Assembly (NCBI RefSeq): GCF_004295585.1
Contig: NZ_AP019400.1
Location: forward strand, 372,001 to 436,000
Length of the DNA: 64,000 nucleotides
Reading direction: 5' to 3'
Origin: Cohnella abietis
Lineage (GTDB): Bacteria; Bacillota; Bacilli; Paenibacillales; Paenibacillaceae
The position numbers and the translations under genes were made by a program. Shown here in pieces: positions 36,151 through 46,070 of this stretch. Positions within the stretch are counted from its first letter, which is position 1, and each line of letters starts with the position of its first letter. Under the pieces are notes generated by a model. It was not told where the DNA came from. It was given only the letters and a program-made list of their open reading frames with translations, and searched no databases.

Positions 36151-37128
36151 TTAGGAATCATGATGCCCCATTGTGACGACCACATTTCCCTTTTTGTGTC
36201 CCTTTTCAACATACTTATGGGCTTCGGCCATCTGTTCCAACGGATAGAGTCTATCGATGACGGACTTTATCTTTCCTGCCTCAGCAAGCTCCGTTAGGAA
36301 GACCAGATTTTCTTTGTTCTGCCTCAATCCCGCAGCAGTAAACATGGCCTTTTTACTACCGATCTTTGAAGTCCATAATACTTGAAGCATCGTTCCTAGT
36401 GCTGGGACTGTTGTGAGATAGACACCACTTTTCTTTAGCGCGCCCTTACACCGTGAAAATGAACTTTTACCGATCGCATCGAAAATAACGTCGTAGGACT
36501 GGTCATTACGAGTAAAGTCCTCTTTGGTATAGTCAATTACCTTATCCGCTCCCAGTGATTTCACTAATTCCACATTCGAGGCACTACATACTCCGGTCAC
36601 TTCCGTACCATAATATTTAGCAAGCTGTACAGCATAAGCTCCTACCGCTCCAGAAGCGCCATTGATAAGAACTTTTTGTCCCCGCTGAACCTTCGCCTTA
36701 TCTCTCAGGAAAATCAAAGCCGTTAATGCTCCGTCACAGACGCTGACTGCTTCTTCATAGGTCATATTGACCGGTTTGATAGCGAGAGTGTCGCTTTCGG
36801 ACAGACATTTGTACTCGGCATAAGCACCGAAGCTTTTGGGACTTACACCATAAATCTGATCCCCCTTTTTGAATGATTTCACATCTTTACCCACGGATTC
36901 GATTTCTCCGGCTAGCTCAACCCCTAATATTGAATATTTGGGTTTAGTGAGACCATATATAAATCGGATCATAAAGGGATTCGCCTTTCTAAACGAACAG
37001 TCCGATGGAGTTACGACCCCCGCATATACTTTGATCCGCACCTCATTGTCCTTGGGAGTAGGTGTTGCAACCTCTTCGAATTGAAGAACATCTGGTGTTC
37101 CGTATCTAGCGCATATTATTGCTTTCAT
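36151..37128 (-). CDS. Zinc-less MDR-family NAD(P)-dependent oxidoreductase (quinone reductase type)
   Basis: A 325-aa medium-chain reductase like quinone oxidoreductase: N-terminal GroES-like part, a Rossmann domain with NGASGAVGAYAVQLA (156-170), and YDVIFDAIGKSSF. The structural-zinc cysteine cluster is absent. Such enzymes reduce quinones or enones with NADPH. It is last in a three-gene operon; its ATG overlaps the stop of the HTH gene by four bases (ATGA), and GGAGG lies within that gene's end. Confidence 0.9.
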   Translation of the reverse strand: MKAIICARYGTPDVLQFEEVATPTPKDNEVRIKVYAGVVTPSDCSFRKANPFMIRFIYGLTKPKYSILGVELAGEIESVGKDVKSFKKGDQIYGVSPKSFGAYAEYKCLSESDTLAIKPVNMTYEEAVSVCDGALTALIFLRDKAKVQRGQKVLINGASGAVGAYAVQLAKYYGTEVTGVCSASNVELVKSLGADKVIDYTKEDFTRNDQSYDVIFDAIGKSSFSRCKGALKKSGVYLTTVPALGTMLQVLWTSKIGSKKAMFTAAGLRQNKENLVFLTELAEAGKIKSVIDRLYPLEQMAEAHKYVEKGHKKGNVVVTMGHHDS

Positions 37129-37352
37129 ATGATTTCCTCCTTATTCTCGATGAAGAAAATTTCATCCAACGACAAGTTGAAGACGAGAGCAATGCGAAAA
37201 GCCAATTCGAGAGATGGGGAGTACTTTCCTTGTTCAAGAGCTACGATCGTTTGCCTTGTTACTCCGGCTTTTTCAGCCAGTTGTTGCTGGGTCATTTCAT
37301 CATGGTTGAAGCGTAGTTTCCGAATATGATTGCTAATCAGTATTTTACCCAT
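37125..37352 (-). CDS. Small Xre-type HTH regulator
   Basis: A 75-aa DNA-binding protein that is just one helix-turn-helix domain: MTQQQLAEKAGVTRQTIVAL with the EQGKYSPSLELAFRIA continuation typical of the YozG/Cro type. ATG 37352 has AAAGGAG 6 nt upstream, placed inside the end of the upstream membrane gene (stop at 37354-37356). Middle gene of the operon membrane protein-HTH-oxidoreductase; likely autoregulator through the sites at 37849-37901. Confidence 0.9.
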   Translation of the reverse strand: MGKILISNHIRKLRFNHDEMTQQQLAEKAGVTRQTIVALEQGKYSPSLELAFRIALVFNLSLDEIFFIENKEEII

Positions 37353-37353
37353 C

Positions 37354-37800
37354 TCAGACTCCTTTCCGATAAAGGTAGAGCTGAGTGATAACTCCAACCA
37401 TCTCGGACATAAGCCCAGTTAGTATAAGAATGATAAACATTGCAGAGTGCGGCATATCCACAACCAGTGATCCCATAGCTAAAAGAAAGCCGAGAGTAAA
37501 CACGTAATGAGAATTTTTGGTTGCTTTTAATTCAATTAGTTTGTCTAGCTCATCAGAAAAGGAAGGCTCTTTTTCATTAGTCGTTATTCTAAAAATGATA
37601 TTAAACACAATAGTGATGATGATTTTGGCAACAATCGATACCGGGATTAAGATTAAGATGAAAGCACCCCAGAAGCTGAAAATATCTGTTGACTCAACGC
37701 TCCCAAATGGGTGCTTTTGAAATACATACAAGCTATACAATCCAAAAACCAATAGCGAGCCAATCAAAGACATAATGCTCTTTTTTTCTTGATAGGACAT
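37354..37800 (-). CDS. Small four-helix membrane protein of the HTH operon
   Basis: A 148-aa integral membrane protein with four predicted helices (about 10-28, 42-68, 98-115, 120-140). Such proteins are commonly paired with small Xre regulators in Firmicutes; the function is unknown, possibly sensing membrane state for the regulator. AGGAGGAG lies 6 nt before the ATG. The HTH gene begins one base after its stop. Confidence 0.75.
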   Translation of the reverse strand: MSYQEKKSIMSLIGSLLVFGLYSLYVFQKHPFGSVESTDIFSFWGAFILILIPVSIVAKIIITIVFNIIFRITTNEKEPSFSDELDKLIELKATKNSHYVFTLGFLLAMGSLVVDMPHSAMFIILILTGLMSEMVGVITQLYLYRKGV

Positions 37801-37848
37801 TTATTGCTCCTCCTGTACGGTAATTTATACTTTTAGTAAAATAATATA

Positions 37849-37901
37849 TACATAATGTAATATAAATCATACATTGTGTCAATTAAACATTACATTATGT
37901 A
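37849..37901. promoter_or_regulatory. Three operator-like palindromes spaced exactly 21 bp, with a promoter
   Basis: TACATAATGTA (37849-37859), TACATTGTGTC (37870-37880, imperfect) and TACATTATGTA (37891-37901) have centres at 37854, 37875 and 37896, two helical turns apart. Reading leftward, TTGACA (37881-37876), a 17-bp spacer and TACATT (37858-37853) form a promoter whose -35 and -10 fall inside the middle and last sites. Binding here would block the operon that starts at 37800, so the encoded HTH protein is the obvious candidate. Confidence 0.65.
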
Positions 37902-37923
37902 GGGACACAATACACAAAATAAA

Positions 37924-37972
37924 AAGACCCGAGAGAGGTCACTTTTCTTAAAGTGTCCATCTTTCGGGTCTT
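37924..37972 (-). terminator. Long hairpin, terminator of the SLH phosphoesterase gene
   Basis: Outer arms AAGACCCGAGAG (37924-37935) and CTTTCGGGTCTT (37961-37972) with an inner GGTCACTTT/AAAGTGTCC stem, then TTTTT on the leftward strand. It lies 30 bp past the stop at 38003. Confidence 0.85.
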
Positions 37973-38002
37973 ATTTCGGAATCTGATGCTTGATCGTAAT
38001 GA

Positions 38003-41000
38003 TTATTTCGAAGAAAGCTTCACAAACAAATTGTATATAGCTTGCGCGCTCTCTGCTCTGGATGTGATACCTCTCGGGGAGAACGCAGTCTCGCTTCGGC
38101 CCTGCAAGAGTCCGAGCGTGTTTGCTGCAATTATTGAATCTCTTGACCATGGAGCGGCGTTATTCAAATCCTTATAGCTGTTACTATTTGAGGATTTCTG
38201 AGCTTTCTGTTTGGTCGCATACTCGTAAGCACGAACCATCATAACGGCCATTTCCTCACGTGTAATGGATGCTTCCGGCTTGAACGATGTCGAGCTTACG
38301 CCGCTGGCGATCCCTGCTTTCACAGCTGCTACAACTGCTTCTGCATACCAGATATGCTCAGGTACGTCGATAAAGCTGGTTGAGCCCTGATCTTCAATTC
38401 CTAATATACGGACAAGCATGGAGATAAACTCTGCTCTTGTCACAATTCCCGCCGGGGAGAATTCGGTTGAGCTAACGCCATTGACTAGCTGTTTCGCAGC
38501 AAGCTCATTTATGACGTCCTTCGCCCAGAAGTCGGGTTTAATATCGGCGAAGCTTTTGTTGAATTCAAGTACGACATATTTACCAGCGCGGTCTACATTA
38601 GCCAGAATGTGACCTTCTTTTATCGTACCACCAACGTAGAGAAGCTTGCCGTTGTCTAGGATTTCATAAATACCTACCAGCTTCGAATTCTGAGAACGAT
38701 CGACAGAGAGCTTTAGCTGTAGTGAAGGTGAATAAGACGTTATTGCTTTGGTCTTACCGTCTTTAGACTTCAATTCCATTCCGACTGTGAAAGCCTGTCC
38801 AGATGCATGAAGCTGTGCAAATGCTTGTTGGGATAAACTTGAAATAGTTTGCTTAGTTGTCTCTGCCGTGTCTTGATTAAAGCTAAGTGAAATTAAACCA
38901 TTCTGGGATTGTTCTTTAATGAAAGCGAATGGAATGGTTAAAGTGACATTAGGTGCAATGAGTTGAAGCGGCGCACCATTCAAAATATCCCCAGCATCCA
39001 CTGGAAGCTGTATTCTCTGAAGCGGGTTATCTGTTGTCAGAGTCGCAACTCCGTTCTGCAGCGATTCCCTTAATTCATCAGACGTCACGATCGAATCCTT
39101 ATCCCAAGGAACGGGAGTACTGACAGGAGGCAAAGCTCCAGAACCAGCAGGATAATCGTTAACGGTTATCATTTTTTCACCATACACGCTATCAATTACG
39201 CTAGTTGCACGAACAATCGCTGTTCCTGGTCGTACGGCAGTTAAGCTGCCCTCTGCACTAATTGAAATAGCGCTAGTATCAGATCCATTTACGATAGACC
39301 ATGTGACGTTTTTATTAAACGCATCCTCAGGCATAACTGTCGCTGTCAGTTGCATCTGTTGTCCTGCGTACAAGCTCTCGCTAGGGGAGTTAATAATAAC
39401 GTTGTTAGGATTAATCACCGAAGGTGCGGTAACCGTAATGTTACTCTCGCCATATACGCTGTCAATGACACTTGTTGCACGAACAATGGCCATCCCCTCG
39501 CGTATGCCAGTAACTGTACCGTCTTGGCTTACCGTTACTGCGTCATCGGGCGAGCTATCGACAACAGACCAAGTGACGGCTTTGTGAGTTGCATTATCTG
39601 GAAGTACCGTTGCTGCAAGCTTCACCTTGCTGCCGACGCTAAAGCTTAGGTTTTCTTGATCAATCTTAACCTGAACAGGATCCGTAACTGGATCTGTTAT
39701 CGAACTGATGACGATACTGCTTTCACCGTATACATTATCTAAAACACTTGTTGCTCGCACAATTGCTGTTCCTTTGTGAACACCCGTTACTTTACCATCT
39801 TGGCTCACAGTAACTGCGTCATCAGGAGATGCCTGAACAACGGACCAAATGACATTCTTGTTGACGAGATTGTCCGGCTTAACAGTCGCTCGGAGCTGCA
39901 ACGATTCTCCCTCAGTAATGGTGGCATTCGGTGTATCGATGGTTACCTCAGTCGGTACTACTGTCTTTTGAAGTGTGAACTGGTCTACAATGCGTCCTTG
40001 AACGGTTTTAGTAATAAACGTTAATTGATTGCCCACAATTTCAACAGAGGAATACATTTGAGTTTGTTCCTCGTCGGTTTTGTCGTGCCATGGTCGAGCT
40101 GTTAAGGAGTAGAATTTGGGCCCGGTGGATCCGCCAACGACATAAGCTGTTCCGCTGCCCTGCTCTACCTTTTTACCATTTTTCATTTGAGTCCTCAAGT
40201 AGATATGATCATGTCCGTTCATGACCAAATCAACGCCATTTTCCTCGAAAACAGGGGCCCATAATTTCCTTACGATCTCCGTATCGTAAATACTGCCGTA
40301 AGGCCCACGATGGAAGAAAGCAATTTTCCACTTTTTATTCGTGCTTGATAGATCCTGCTTTAACCAATCTGCCTGTTCTTGGTACTTCTCTTCACTGTTC
40401 AATACGACAAAATGTGCATCTCCGTAGTCGAAGGAGAAATTGCTACCCTTAAGTGAAGGGAGTCCGTTTCCGGGCTGATTGAAATGGGACATGAAATCGT
40501 TATTGCCATTCTGCATAGCTTCATGGTTACCTATCGCCGCTACAAGCGTCGTATTCAGTAATTGCTGCTGAACGGCACCGAACCACATGTTCCATTCCGT
40601 TTCCTTAAAGCCACTGTCGACCATGTCGCCAACATGCATCATAAATTTTGAATCAGGATTGTCTTCAAGAGCCTTCTTTACGGTATTTCCCCACAGAGTG
40701 TAACCCGCTTGATCTGCTGCTTGCGAATCAGTAAAGTATAAGAACTTCAAAGGGTCTTCTGCACTTCCAGCGGTATGGAATGCTCCTTGTTGGCTGTAAT
40801 TTCCTTGACCGTCGCCGACTCGGTATACATACGTGGTACCAGGCTCAAGCCCTATCGCTGATGCTTTATGAACGCGAACAGTACCAATGTCATAAGTATT
40901 GTACAAGCTGCTCGTCCCTGAGAATGACTTAACGTTCGGCTGGTTGAAATCCGTGAATTCAGATTGCTTTACAATATCCACGACAGTCCCGGTAGTTGTT

Positions 41001-44000
41001 GGAATGGTCTGCCATGTAAAAGCACGGGATACAGAAGGGTCCTCGCCCATTGAAATATTAATGTTTTTTGGGTTTGGAGTACCGGATAGAGCTGATACTT
41101 TGAAAGGCATGACTGAGCTGTAAGAAATGCCTTCATTCGCTTGCAGTTGGTAGCTTTTAACGACTTTAGTTAATGCGTCAGTCGTAAGAATACCCTCAGC
41201 ATTGGTCGTGCCTATGTCTACGCCATCAGCACTTAGCTTGGCATCGGCCACTGGCTTCCCGTTCTCGTCAATGACCTTAAACTCAGTGTTAAAGCCCTGA
41301 ACAATGCCATCATAGTTCCAAGATAACTGTAGCTTATTCTTGATAGTTGACTGAATTGGCAATCCGAAGAATGGGAAAATAGTATTACCGGTATTCGTAA
41401 ATGCGATGTTGCCCGCTTTAAAGCCAAGAACATGCATTTCAGTGGCATTTGGTTTCACAAGGTATTTAATTTGTGCGAGATTATCTTGATCCGTTAATCC
41501 TAGTGAGCTTAAGTCATTGATATTCAACGAGACTGTGCCTGAGATAGAGTCTACTGTGGGCGTTAATTCCCCACTGGATAATTTGTTTCCGATGACGACT
41601 TGCAAATTATCTACTTTCGAAGGATCAAAATTAAATGAAATATTCGCGCTCTTAATCATTGAAGCATTCTTTGCTTTAATATCAACCGTATACGTTTCAC
41701 CTGTATACAGCGCAGTCGGCGTCGTATATAGAAGCTTTGAAGCACCAGTGTCGACTTGGAAGGTCCATATTTTAGTAGTTTGGTTGCCCGAAAGATCCTT
41801 CACCTGAACTTTCGCCTGATGAACGCCATCAGCAAGAGGGACTGCTGGTGTATAAAAAATACGACCTTCTGGTGGGTATAGCGTTGGATGAACCTGACTA
41901 CCATCTATATACATACGAATTTTATCCGGATCGATTAAAGTCGTTCCGGGATGCTTAGATTTGTCGTAGCCAAAGTCCTCGGCAATAACGGAAATCTCCG
42001 GTTGATTTTTTGTAATAATAGCTCCTTCAGCAGGTGTTATATTCCTAATAATCGGCGGATCCATATCATCGTTGGCAGGCCCGTACAACGCACGAATTTG
42101 GTCAATATAGATAGTTCCTGCATCCTTCTTAGCAGCAGAAGTTTCCATATAACGAACCGGCATATCCATCGTCAGCGGAAGCTCTCTTCCTTTAGGGACA
42201 GCCGCTTCTAAATACTTCCACCCTGTAAAGTTGATGCCTGTTGTTTGATCTACAAAATCAAGAGCTATCGCACCCTTGGCGTCTCTAATCTGAGAACGTA
42301 ACCAGTGTTTTTTGCCATCCCCGTACACCCACATACTTATTTTTTCGGGGTAACCCTGAATTTCGATGTTGTTAGCTGTACTGCTAGTTTGTAAATAAGA
42401 GCCTGAAGTTCCCGGTGTACCGGTAAAATCATAATCCAGCTTCAAGGATCCCTTACCAAATCGAATGAAATCTTCATTTTCTGTCTCGATGCTTGCGATC
42501 GATTTTACATATTGTGCACCGGAAGTTATTTTATATCTGTCCAGACCTTTCTCGAAATCCTCTAGGATAACGGGCGGAATTCCGACATTGACGTCCAGGC
42601 TAGCCGAAACTCCTTTATAGGCAACTGTTATTTTACCTGTTTTCTCAGTGCCAGTAGTGGCAGTGAATACTCCATTTGAATCGATGGTGCCAATGCTTGG
42701 ATCGGCACTCCATTGAAGCAGGCTGTTGTCGGCTTGAATGACTTGACCCTCTTTTAATGCGGCGACTTTAAGCTTCTCTGATTTTCCTGGTGAGAAGGTT
42801 TTAAGCTTATCAGGGAATTGAAGCTCCGTCAGATGGTCCACGACTTCGACCTGAGCTGTGCCAGATATCCCGTTAGCGGTTACGGAAATAGCTCCGATTC
42901 CTGGCAAATTACCTGCTGTAAGCCGCCCTGTAGTAGAATCGATGGTTCCGATAGCTGGGTCGGCCGACCATACGGGCGTGCCCGTTGAAGTAGCGGGGTG
43001 AATATTATTATCTACTCCAAGAGATAAAAATAAGACAGAGGTCGTTCCAGTCAGGACGCGTTCCAGATTCGGTGTGACAACAAGCTTGGTTGCTGGACCT
43101 TCCGCAGCCTTGTTGACTAATAAAATACCGTTGGAGGTAGAACGTTCTCCGCCGTCTGAGGGGCTGTTCATTATTTTACGCATGATCTCGCCTGCTGGGC
43201 GAACGACCATGGTGGAAGATCCACCTCCATCCAGATTCATAGCGGTAACGGCACCCATATCTTTCATGAGTTGTCCCAGCTGTTGTAAAGTAACCCCCTC
43301 GCTGAAGCCTGGCTGTCTGCCATCAACCTCGAATAAGATAACCTTCCCATCGGCTTTCGTTCCAATTGCTGTACGTGGAGCAACAGTGGGATCTGCTATA
43401 GCTGGAACGACGCCATCTATGACCAGCATTGTACTACCACCAATTGACATGATTACATCATTCCAACTGGAGCTAAGCTGCAGGCTTATAGTCACCTGAT
43501 CTCCAGGCTTTAGAGCATCAAGGAAGGAGCGCGAGGTTCCTGCGGCAGACAGAACAACTTGCCCAGCTACCAAAGGAGTATCTCCTTTTCCCTTTTTAAC
43601 ACTAGCAACTTCAAGTGCTAACGTTTGACCGCTTCTCATATCTCCGCTAACAATGTTCAGAACGACTTCATCGCCAAGGTCGGAAGTCGCAGTTGAGCTG
43701 TTGTAATCGAAAGTGTATAAATTAAGACTATTGGTCCCGCGAGTACGGTTTATATCAGTAATGGATTTAGTTTGGCCATTAATCTTTACTGTGCGGGTTA
43801 ATGTAGGACTTGGACCGTACATTGTCGTACCATCCGCTTTTACGGCGAATGCATTCCAATCAGAAGGGGGACTGATCAGGATTCTGCCGTCTCCCATAAA
43901 GAACCCGAGTGGTACACCGTTAGCTAAATCGTAGAAGTCACCATTAATACCGGCAATGACTTTGTTGCCAGGCTTATCGGCATTGTTCGCCATTTTGGTG

Positions 44001-44290
44001 ACACCTGTCATGCCATACACTTTACCATTGCTCTTCAAGCCAGGCTGTAGCTGAAGGGCAGGGTTAGCTGGATCGAATTCAATAGTTTCTATCTTTTGTA
44101 GACCATTTGAGTCTTTCAGATTATACCAATTGTAAGTAGCCCCTGGACCAATCTCAGAGCTTCTCTTGTCTAAGATTTGACCGTAGCTTCCACTCGAATC
44201 TGCAAAAGCTTGCCCAAATGGAAAAAATACGGACAGCATCAATAGTGTGGATAGGAGTAAAGCGAATTTTCTTTGAAGATTTCTAATCAT
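38003..44290 (-). CDS. Giant S-layer-anchored phosphodiester glycosidase/phosphoesterase
   Basis: A 2095-aa surface protein. Order: signal (1-30); a NAGPA-type phosphodiester glycosidase domain (about 50-397, AGINGDFYD, MNLDGGGSSTMV); Ig-like repeats (400-570); a sandwich CBM-like domain (575-745); Ig and cohesin-like beta domains (755-985); a prealbumin-like domain (about 1010-1075); purple-acid-phosphatase N-terminal and metallophosphoesterase domains (about 1085-1430, with FTDSQ 1184, GDMVDSG 1219, GNHE 1250, FFHRGP, GHDHIY 1359); three Big_2 repeats (about 1440-1705); three SLH repeats (about 1905-2095, TRAE/TREE/SRAE). SLH binds pyruvylated wall polymer. A sugar-phosphodiester is probably cleaved, then dephosphorylated. 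Confidence 0.9.
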   Translation of the reverse strand: MIRNLQRKFALLLSTLLMLSVFFPFGQAFADSSGSYGQILDKRSSEIGPGATYNWYNLKDSNGLQKIETIEFDPANPALQLQPGLKSNGKVYGMTGVTKMANNADKPGNKVIAGINGDFYDLANGVPLGFFMGDGRILISPPSDWNAFAVKADGTTMYGPSPTLTRTVKINGQTKSITDINRTRGTNSLNLYTFDYNSSTATSDLGDEVVLNIVSGDMRSGQTLALEVASVKKGKGDTPLVAGQVVLSAAGTSRSFLDALKPGDQVTISLQLSSSWNDVIMSIGGSTMLVIDGVVPAIADPTVAPRTAIGTKADGKVILFEVDGRQPGFSEGVTLQQLGQLMKDMGAVTAMNLDGGGSSTMVVRPAGEIMRKIMNSPSDGGERSTSNGILLVNKAAEGPATKLVVTPNLERVLTGTTSVLFLSLGVDNNIHPATSTGTPVWSADPAIGTIDSTTGRLTAGNLPGIGAISVTANGISGTAQVEVVDHLTELQFPDKLKTFSPGKSEKLKVAALKEGQVIQADNSLLQWSADPSIGTIDSNGVFTATTGTEKTGKITVAYKGVSASLDVNVGIPPVILEDFEKGLDRYKITSGAQYVKSIASIETENEDFIRFGKGSLKLDYDFTGTPGTSGSYLQTSSTANNIEIQGYPEKISMWVYGDGKKHWLRSQIRDAKGAIALDFVDQTTGINFTGWKYLEAAVPKGRELPLTMDMPVRYMETSAAKKDAGTIYIDQIRALYGPANDDMDPPIIRNITPAEGAIITKNQPEISVIAEDFGYDKSKHPGTTLIDPDKIRMYIDGSQVHPTLYPPEGRIFYTPAVPLADGVHQAKVQVKDLSGNQTTKIWTFQVDTGASKLLYTTPTALYTGETYTVDIKAKNASMIKSANISFNFDPSKVDNLQVVIGNKLSSGELTPTVDSISGTVSLNINDLSSLGLTDQDNLAQIKYLVKPNATEMHVLGFKAGNIAFTNTGNTIFPFFGLPIQSTIKNKLQLSWNYDGIVQGFNTEFKVIDENGKPVADAKLSADGVDIGTTNAEGILTTDALTKVVKSYQLQANEGISYSSVMPFKVSALSGTPNPKNINISMGEDPSVSRAFTWQTIPTTTGTVVDIVKQSEFTDFNQPNVKSFSGTSSLYNTYDIGTVRVHKASAIGLEPGTTYVYRVGDGQGNYSQQGAFHTAGSAEDPLKFLYFTDSQAADQAGYTLWGNTVKKALEDNPDSKFMMHVGDMVDSGFKETEWNMWFGAVQQQLLNTTLVAAIGNHEAMQNGNNDFMSHFNQPGNGLPSLKGSNFSFDYGDAHFVVLNSEEKYQEQADWLKQDLSSTNKKWKIAFFHRGPYGSIYDTEIVRKLWAPVFEENGVDLVMNGHDHIYLRTQMKNGKKVEQGSGTAYVVGGSTGPKFYSLTARPWHDKTDEEQTQMYSSVEIVGNQLTFITKTVQGRIVDQFTLQKTVVPTEVTIDTPNATITEGESLQLRATVKPDNLVNKNVIWSVVQASPDDAVTVSQDGKVTGVHKGTAIVRATSVLDNVYGESSIVISSITDPVTDPVQVKIDQENLSFSVGSKVKLAATVLPDNATHKAVTWSVVDSSPDDAVTVSQDGTVTGIREGMAIVRATSVIDSVYGESNITVTAPSVINPNNVIINSPSESLYAGQQMQLTATVMPEDAFNKNVTWSIVNGSDTSAISISAEGSLTAVRPGTAIVRATSVIDSVYGEKMITVNDYPAGSGALPPVSTPVPWDKDSIVTSDELRESLQNGVATLTTDNPLQRIQLPVDAGDILNGAPLQLIAPNVTLTIPFAFIKEQSQNGLISLSFNQDTAETTKQTISSLSQQAFAQLHASGQAFTVGMELKSKDGKTKAITSYSPSLQLKLSVDRSQNSKLVGIYEILDNGKLLYVGGTIKEGHILANVDRAGKYVVLEFNKSFADIKPDFWAKDVINELAAKQLVNGVSSTEFSPAGIVTRAEFISMLVRILGIEDQGSTSFIDVPEHIWYAEAVVAAVKAGIASGVSSTSFKPEASITREEMAVMMVRAYEYATKQKAQKSSNSNSYKDLNNAAPWSRDSIIAANTLGLLQGRSETAFSPRGITSRAESAQAIYNLFVKLSSK

Positions 44291-44461
44291 TGTTGTTAGT
44301 TCCTCCTCATGAGATCATCAAGAAATTTAAAACCAACTTTTAACAATCGGTCTCTGGACTAACAAATTATAGAATTACAGTGTTAAATCTAGTGGAACAA
44401 TTTCAAGATTTTGTGTTAAATTTTTTTTCAATAAAATGGAATAAAGTGGAGGGGCGAAAGA

Positions 44462-44491
44462 AAAGACCGAGTGCAAATGCACTCGGTCTTT
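44462..44491 (-). terminator. Terminator of the ECF/anti-sigma operon
   Basis: Thirteen-base perfect arms AAAGACCGAGTGC (44462-44474) and GCACTCGGTCTTT (44479-44491), loop AAAT, then TTTTCTTTC on the leftward strand. It isolates the sigma operon from the giant phosphoesterase gene. Confidence 0.92.
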
Positions 44492-44514
44492 GTGTGTCAC
44501 TCAGTATAGATCCG

Positions 44515-45528
44515 TTAATCTTCCAGCTTAATAAGCTTGTTCTCTCCTTCTGCATAACGGTACATAGTGACAGATTTCTCTTGTCCCGTATCGGAAGATT
44601 GTACGGTAAATATTCCTCGGGAGTCATCGTAGTTAATAACGTCTTCTTTGCCGACGTTCAAAGCTTTTCTTACACTAGACCACTGTAATTTTCCGTCCTG
44701 TTCCTTAAATATGTAAATCTGATTTTCTTTATGGGTAATAACAATAGCCTCTTCCCTTCCGTCACCGTCCAAATCCTTCTCGTAGCTAGCGGATTCAAAT
44801 GTGAGATACGTCGACATTCCTTTTCCATCCTTTTTTATATACCACACGCATGCTTCGCCATCTGTTCTGCATACTTGCATGTCAACCTTTAACACATCTT
44901 GGCCAGACAACCGCGTTGTACTAAGCTCTGCATCGTACAAAGGGCTGAAACCATAATGAAAGAGTGTATTTGCTTGTGAAATACCATCAGCGATAAAACC
45001 AAAGTACTCAAACTTCTCGTCGCTTCCAGGCTTGGTCTCTTTATCATGCACTAGTGTATAATGTAATGCCGTTCCAAAGCCTATGATCTCCTTCTTATCT
45101 ATAAGATTGATATCCGAAAGTGGAATCTGCTCAATGAAATCGTTGGTTCTTAGTGGGTTGTACTGGTTAGATAATCCTGGAAGAATATTGGCAATTTGAT
45201 ATGGCGAATCAAGGTCCTTCATGTTATCTCCTTCTAGAAGCTTGAACGTAAGGGGTAACTCCAAACCGAATCCCTCTGTTCCTTCAGTCAGGGCAGGGTG
45301 ATTGGATGGCGATGTCACTGTGTTATCACCTGACCAATAAAGCATCATTATTCCAGCAGTTATACAAACCATGACCGCTCCCGCAAGCTTCTTCCATCTT
45401 CGGAAAAAATAATTTGGTTTATGATCTACTGCCTCTAGCACCGACATCCGCATCTCATTAGTAAAAGTTTCTTCTCCAAACAAACCATCCTTAACTTTGC
45501 TTTGCCATTGTGATTGATACTCACTCAT
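44515..45528 (-). CDS. Membrane anti-sigma factor
   Basis: A 337-aa single-pass protein: about 45 cytoplasmic residues, one helix (about 50-68, LAGAVMVCITAGIMMLYW), then a large outer domain with a DLDGDGREEAIV calcium-type loop. Its ATG (45528) overlaps the sigma stop by four bases, the usual coupling of a sigma with its anti-sigma. No zinc-finger motif. The outer domain may sense wall or surface state, fitting its place between two S-layer proteins. Confidence 0.8.
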   Translation of the reverse strand: MSEYQSQWQSKVKDGLFGEETFTNEMRMSVLEAVDHKPNYFFRRWKKLAGAVMVCITAGIMMLYWSGDNTVTSPSNHPALTEGTEGFGLELPLTFKLLEGDNMKDLDSPYQIANILPGLSNQYNPLRTNDFIEQIPLSDINLIDKKEIIGFGTALHYTLVHDKETKPGSDEKFEYFGFIADGISQANTLFHYGFSPLYDAELSTTRLSGQDVLKVDMQVCRTDGEACVWYIKKDGKGMSTYLTFESASYEKDLDGDGREEAIVITHKENQIYIFKEQDGKLQWSSVRKALNVGKEDVINYDDSRGIFTVQSSDTGQEKSVTMYRYAEGENKLIKLED

Positions 45529-46070
45529 TGTTCCGTCCCCTTCCATTTATTGTCAACAGCTTTGCGCGCCCGATGTAATCTTGATTTGACCGTGCCTTCC
45601 GAAATATTCAATAGCTTTGCTATCTCTACCATTGTCAGTTCATGCTCCAGTGTTAGAATCAGAACCTCTCGAAGCTTAATGGAAAGGCTCATAATAATCT
45701 CTCTGATCTCTCGGGTGGATTGCTCTCCAAGAAAGACCGACTCTGCCGACTCTCCCATCCCTTGCGGCTTTACCCAGTTAAACAGAACAATACGGCGCAT
45801 ATAGCTCGACTTCATCTCATTAATAGCTAAGTTTCTTGTAATTGTGAAAAGCCAAGTTTTAAGAGAGGACTGGCCTTTGAACGAGCCTACATTATGAAAT
45901 ACTTTAATGAATACTTCCTGTGCAATATCCTTTGCCTGCTCTCGGTTTTTGGTGATGGCATACGCATACTTCCTCACATCGTCACCATACTGCGTCATCA
46001 AATTATAAAGCTCGGTCTTATCAAGGTGCTCCGTAAACGCCAAATATTGAAATTCCGGTTGAGACTCCAT
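45525..46070 (-). CDS. ECF-type RNA polymerase sigma factor
   Basis: A 181-aa ECF sigma: region 2 with KDIAQEVFIKVFHNVGSF and SLKTWLFTITRNLAINEMKS, region 4 with LTLEHELTMVEIAKLLNISE and GTVKSRLHRARK. GGAGGTGAAAAG precedes ATG 46070. Divergent from the lectin/SLH gene and next to the SLH phosphoesterase gene, so these surface genes are plausible targets. The promoter it recognises could not be identified. Confidence 0.93.
   Translation of the reverse strand: MESQPEFQYLAFTEHLDKTELYNLMTQYGDDVRKYAYAITKNREQAKDIAQEVFIKVFHNVGSFKGQSSLKTWLFTITRNLAINEMKSSYMRRIVLFNWVKPQGMGESAESVFLGEQSTREIREIIMSLSIKLREVLILTLEHELTMVEIAKLLNISEGTVKSRLHRARKAVDNKWKGTEQ

Noticed and set aside
41000..42600. Idea that the giant SLH phosphoesterase is two merged genes
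   Set aside because: The frame is continuous over 2095 codons with no internal ribosome site, signal peptide or start; multi-domain layout is usual for SLH proteins.
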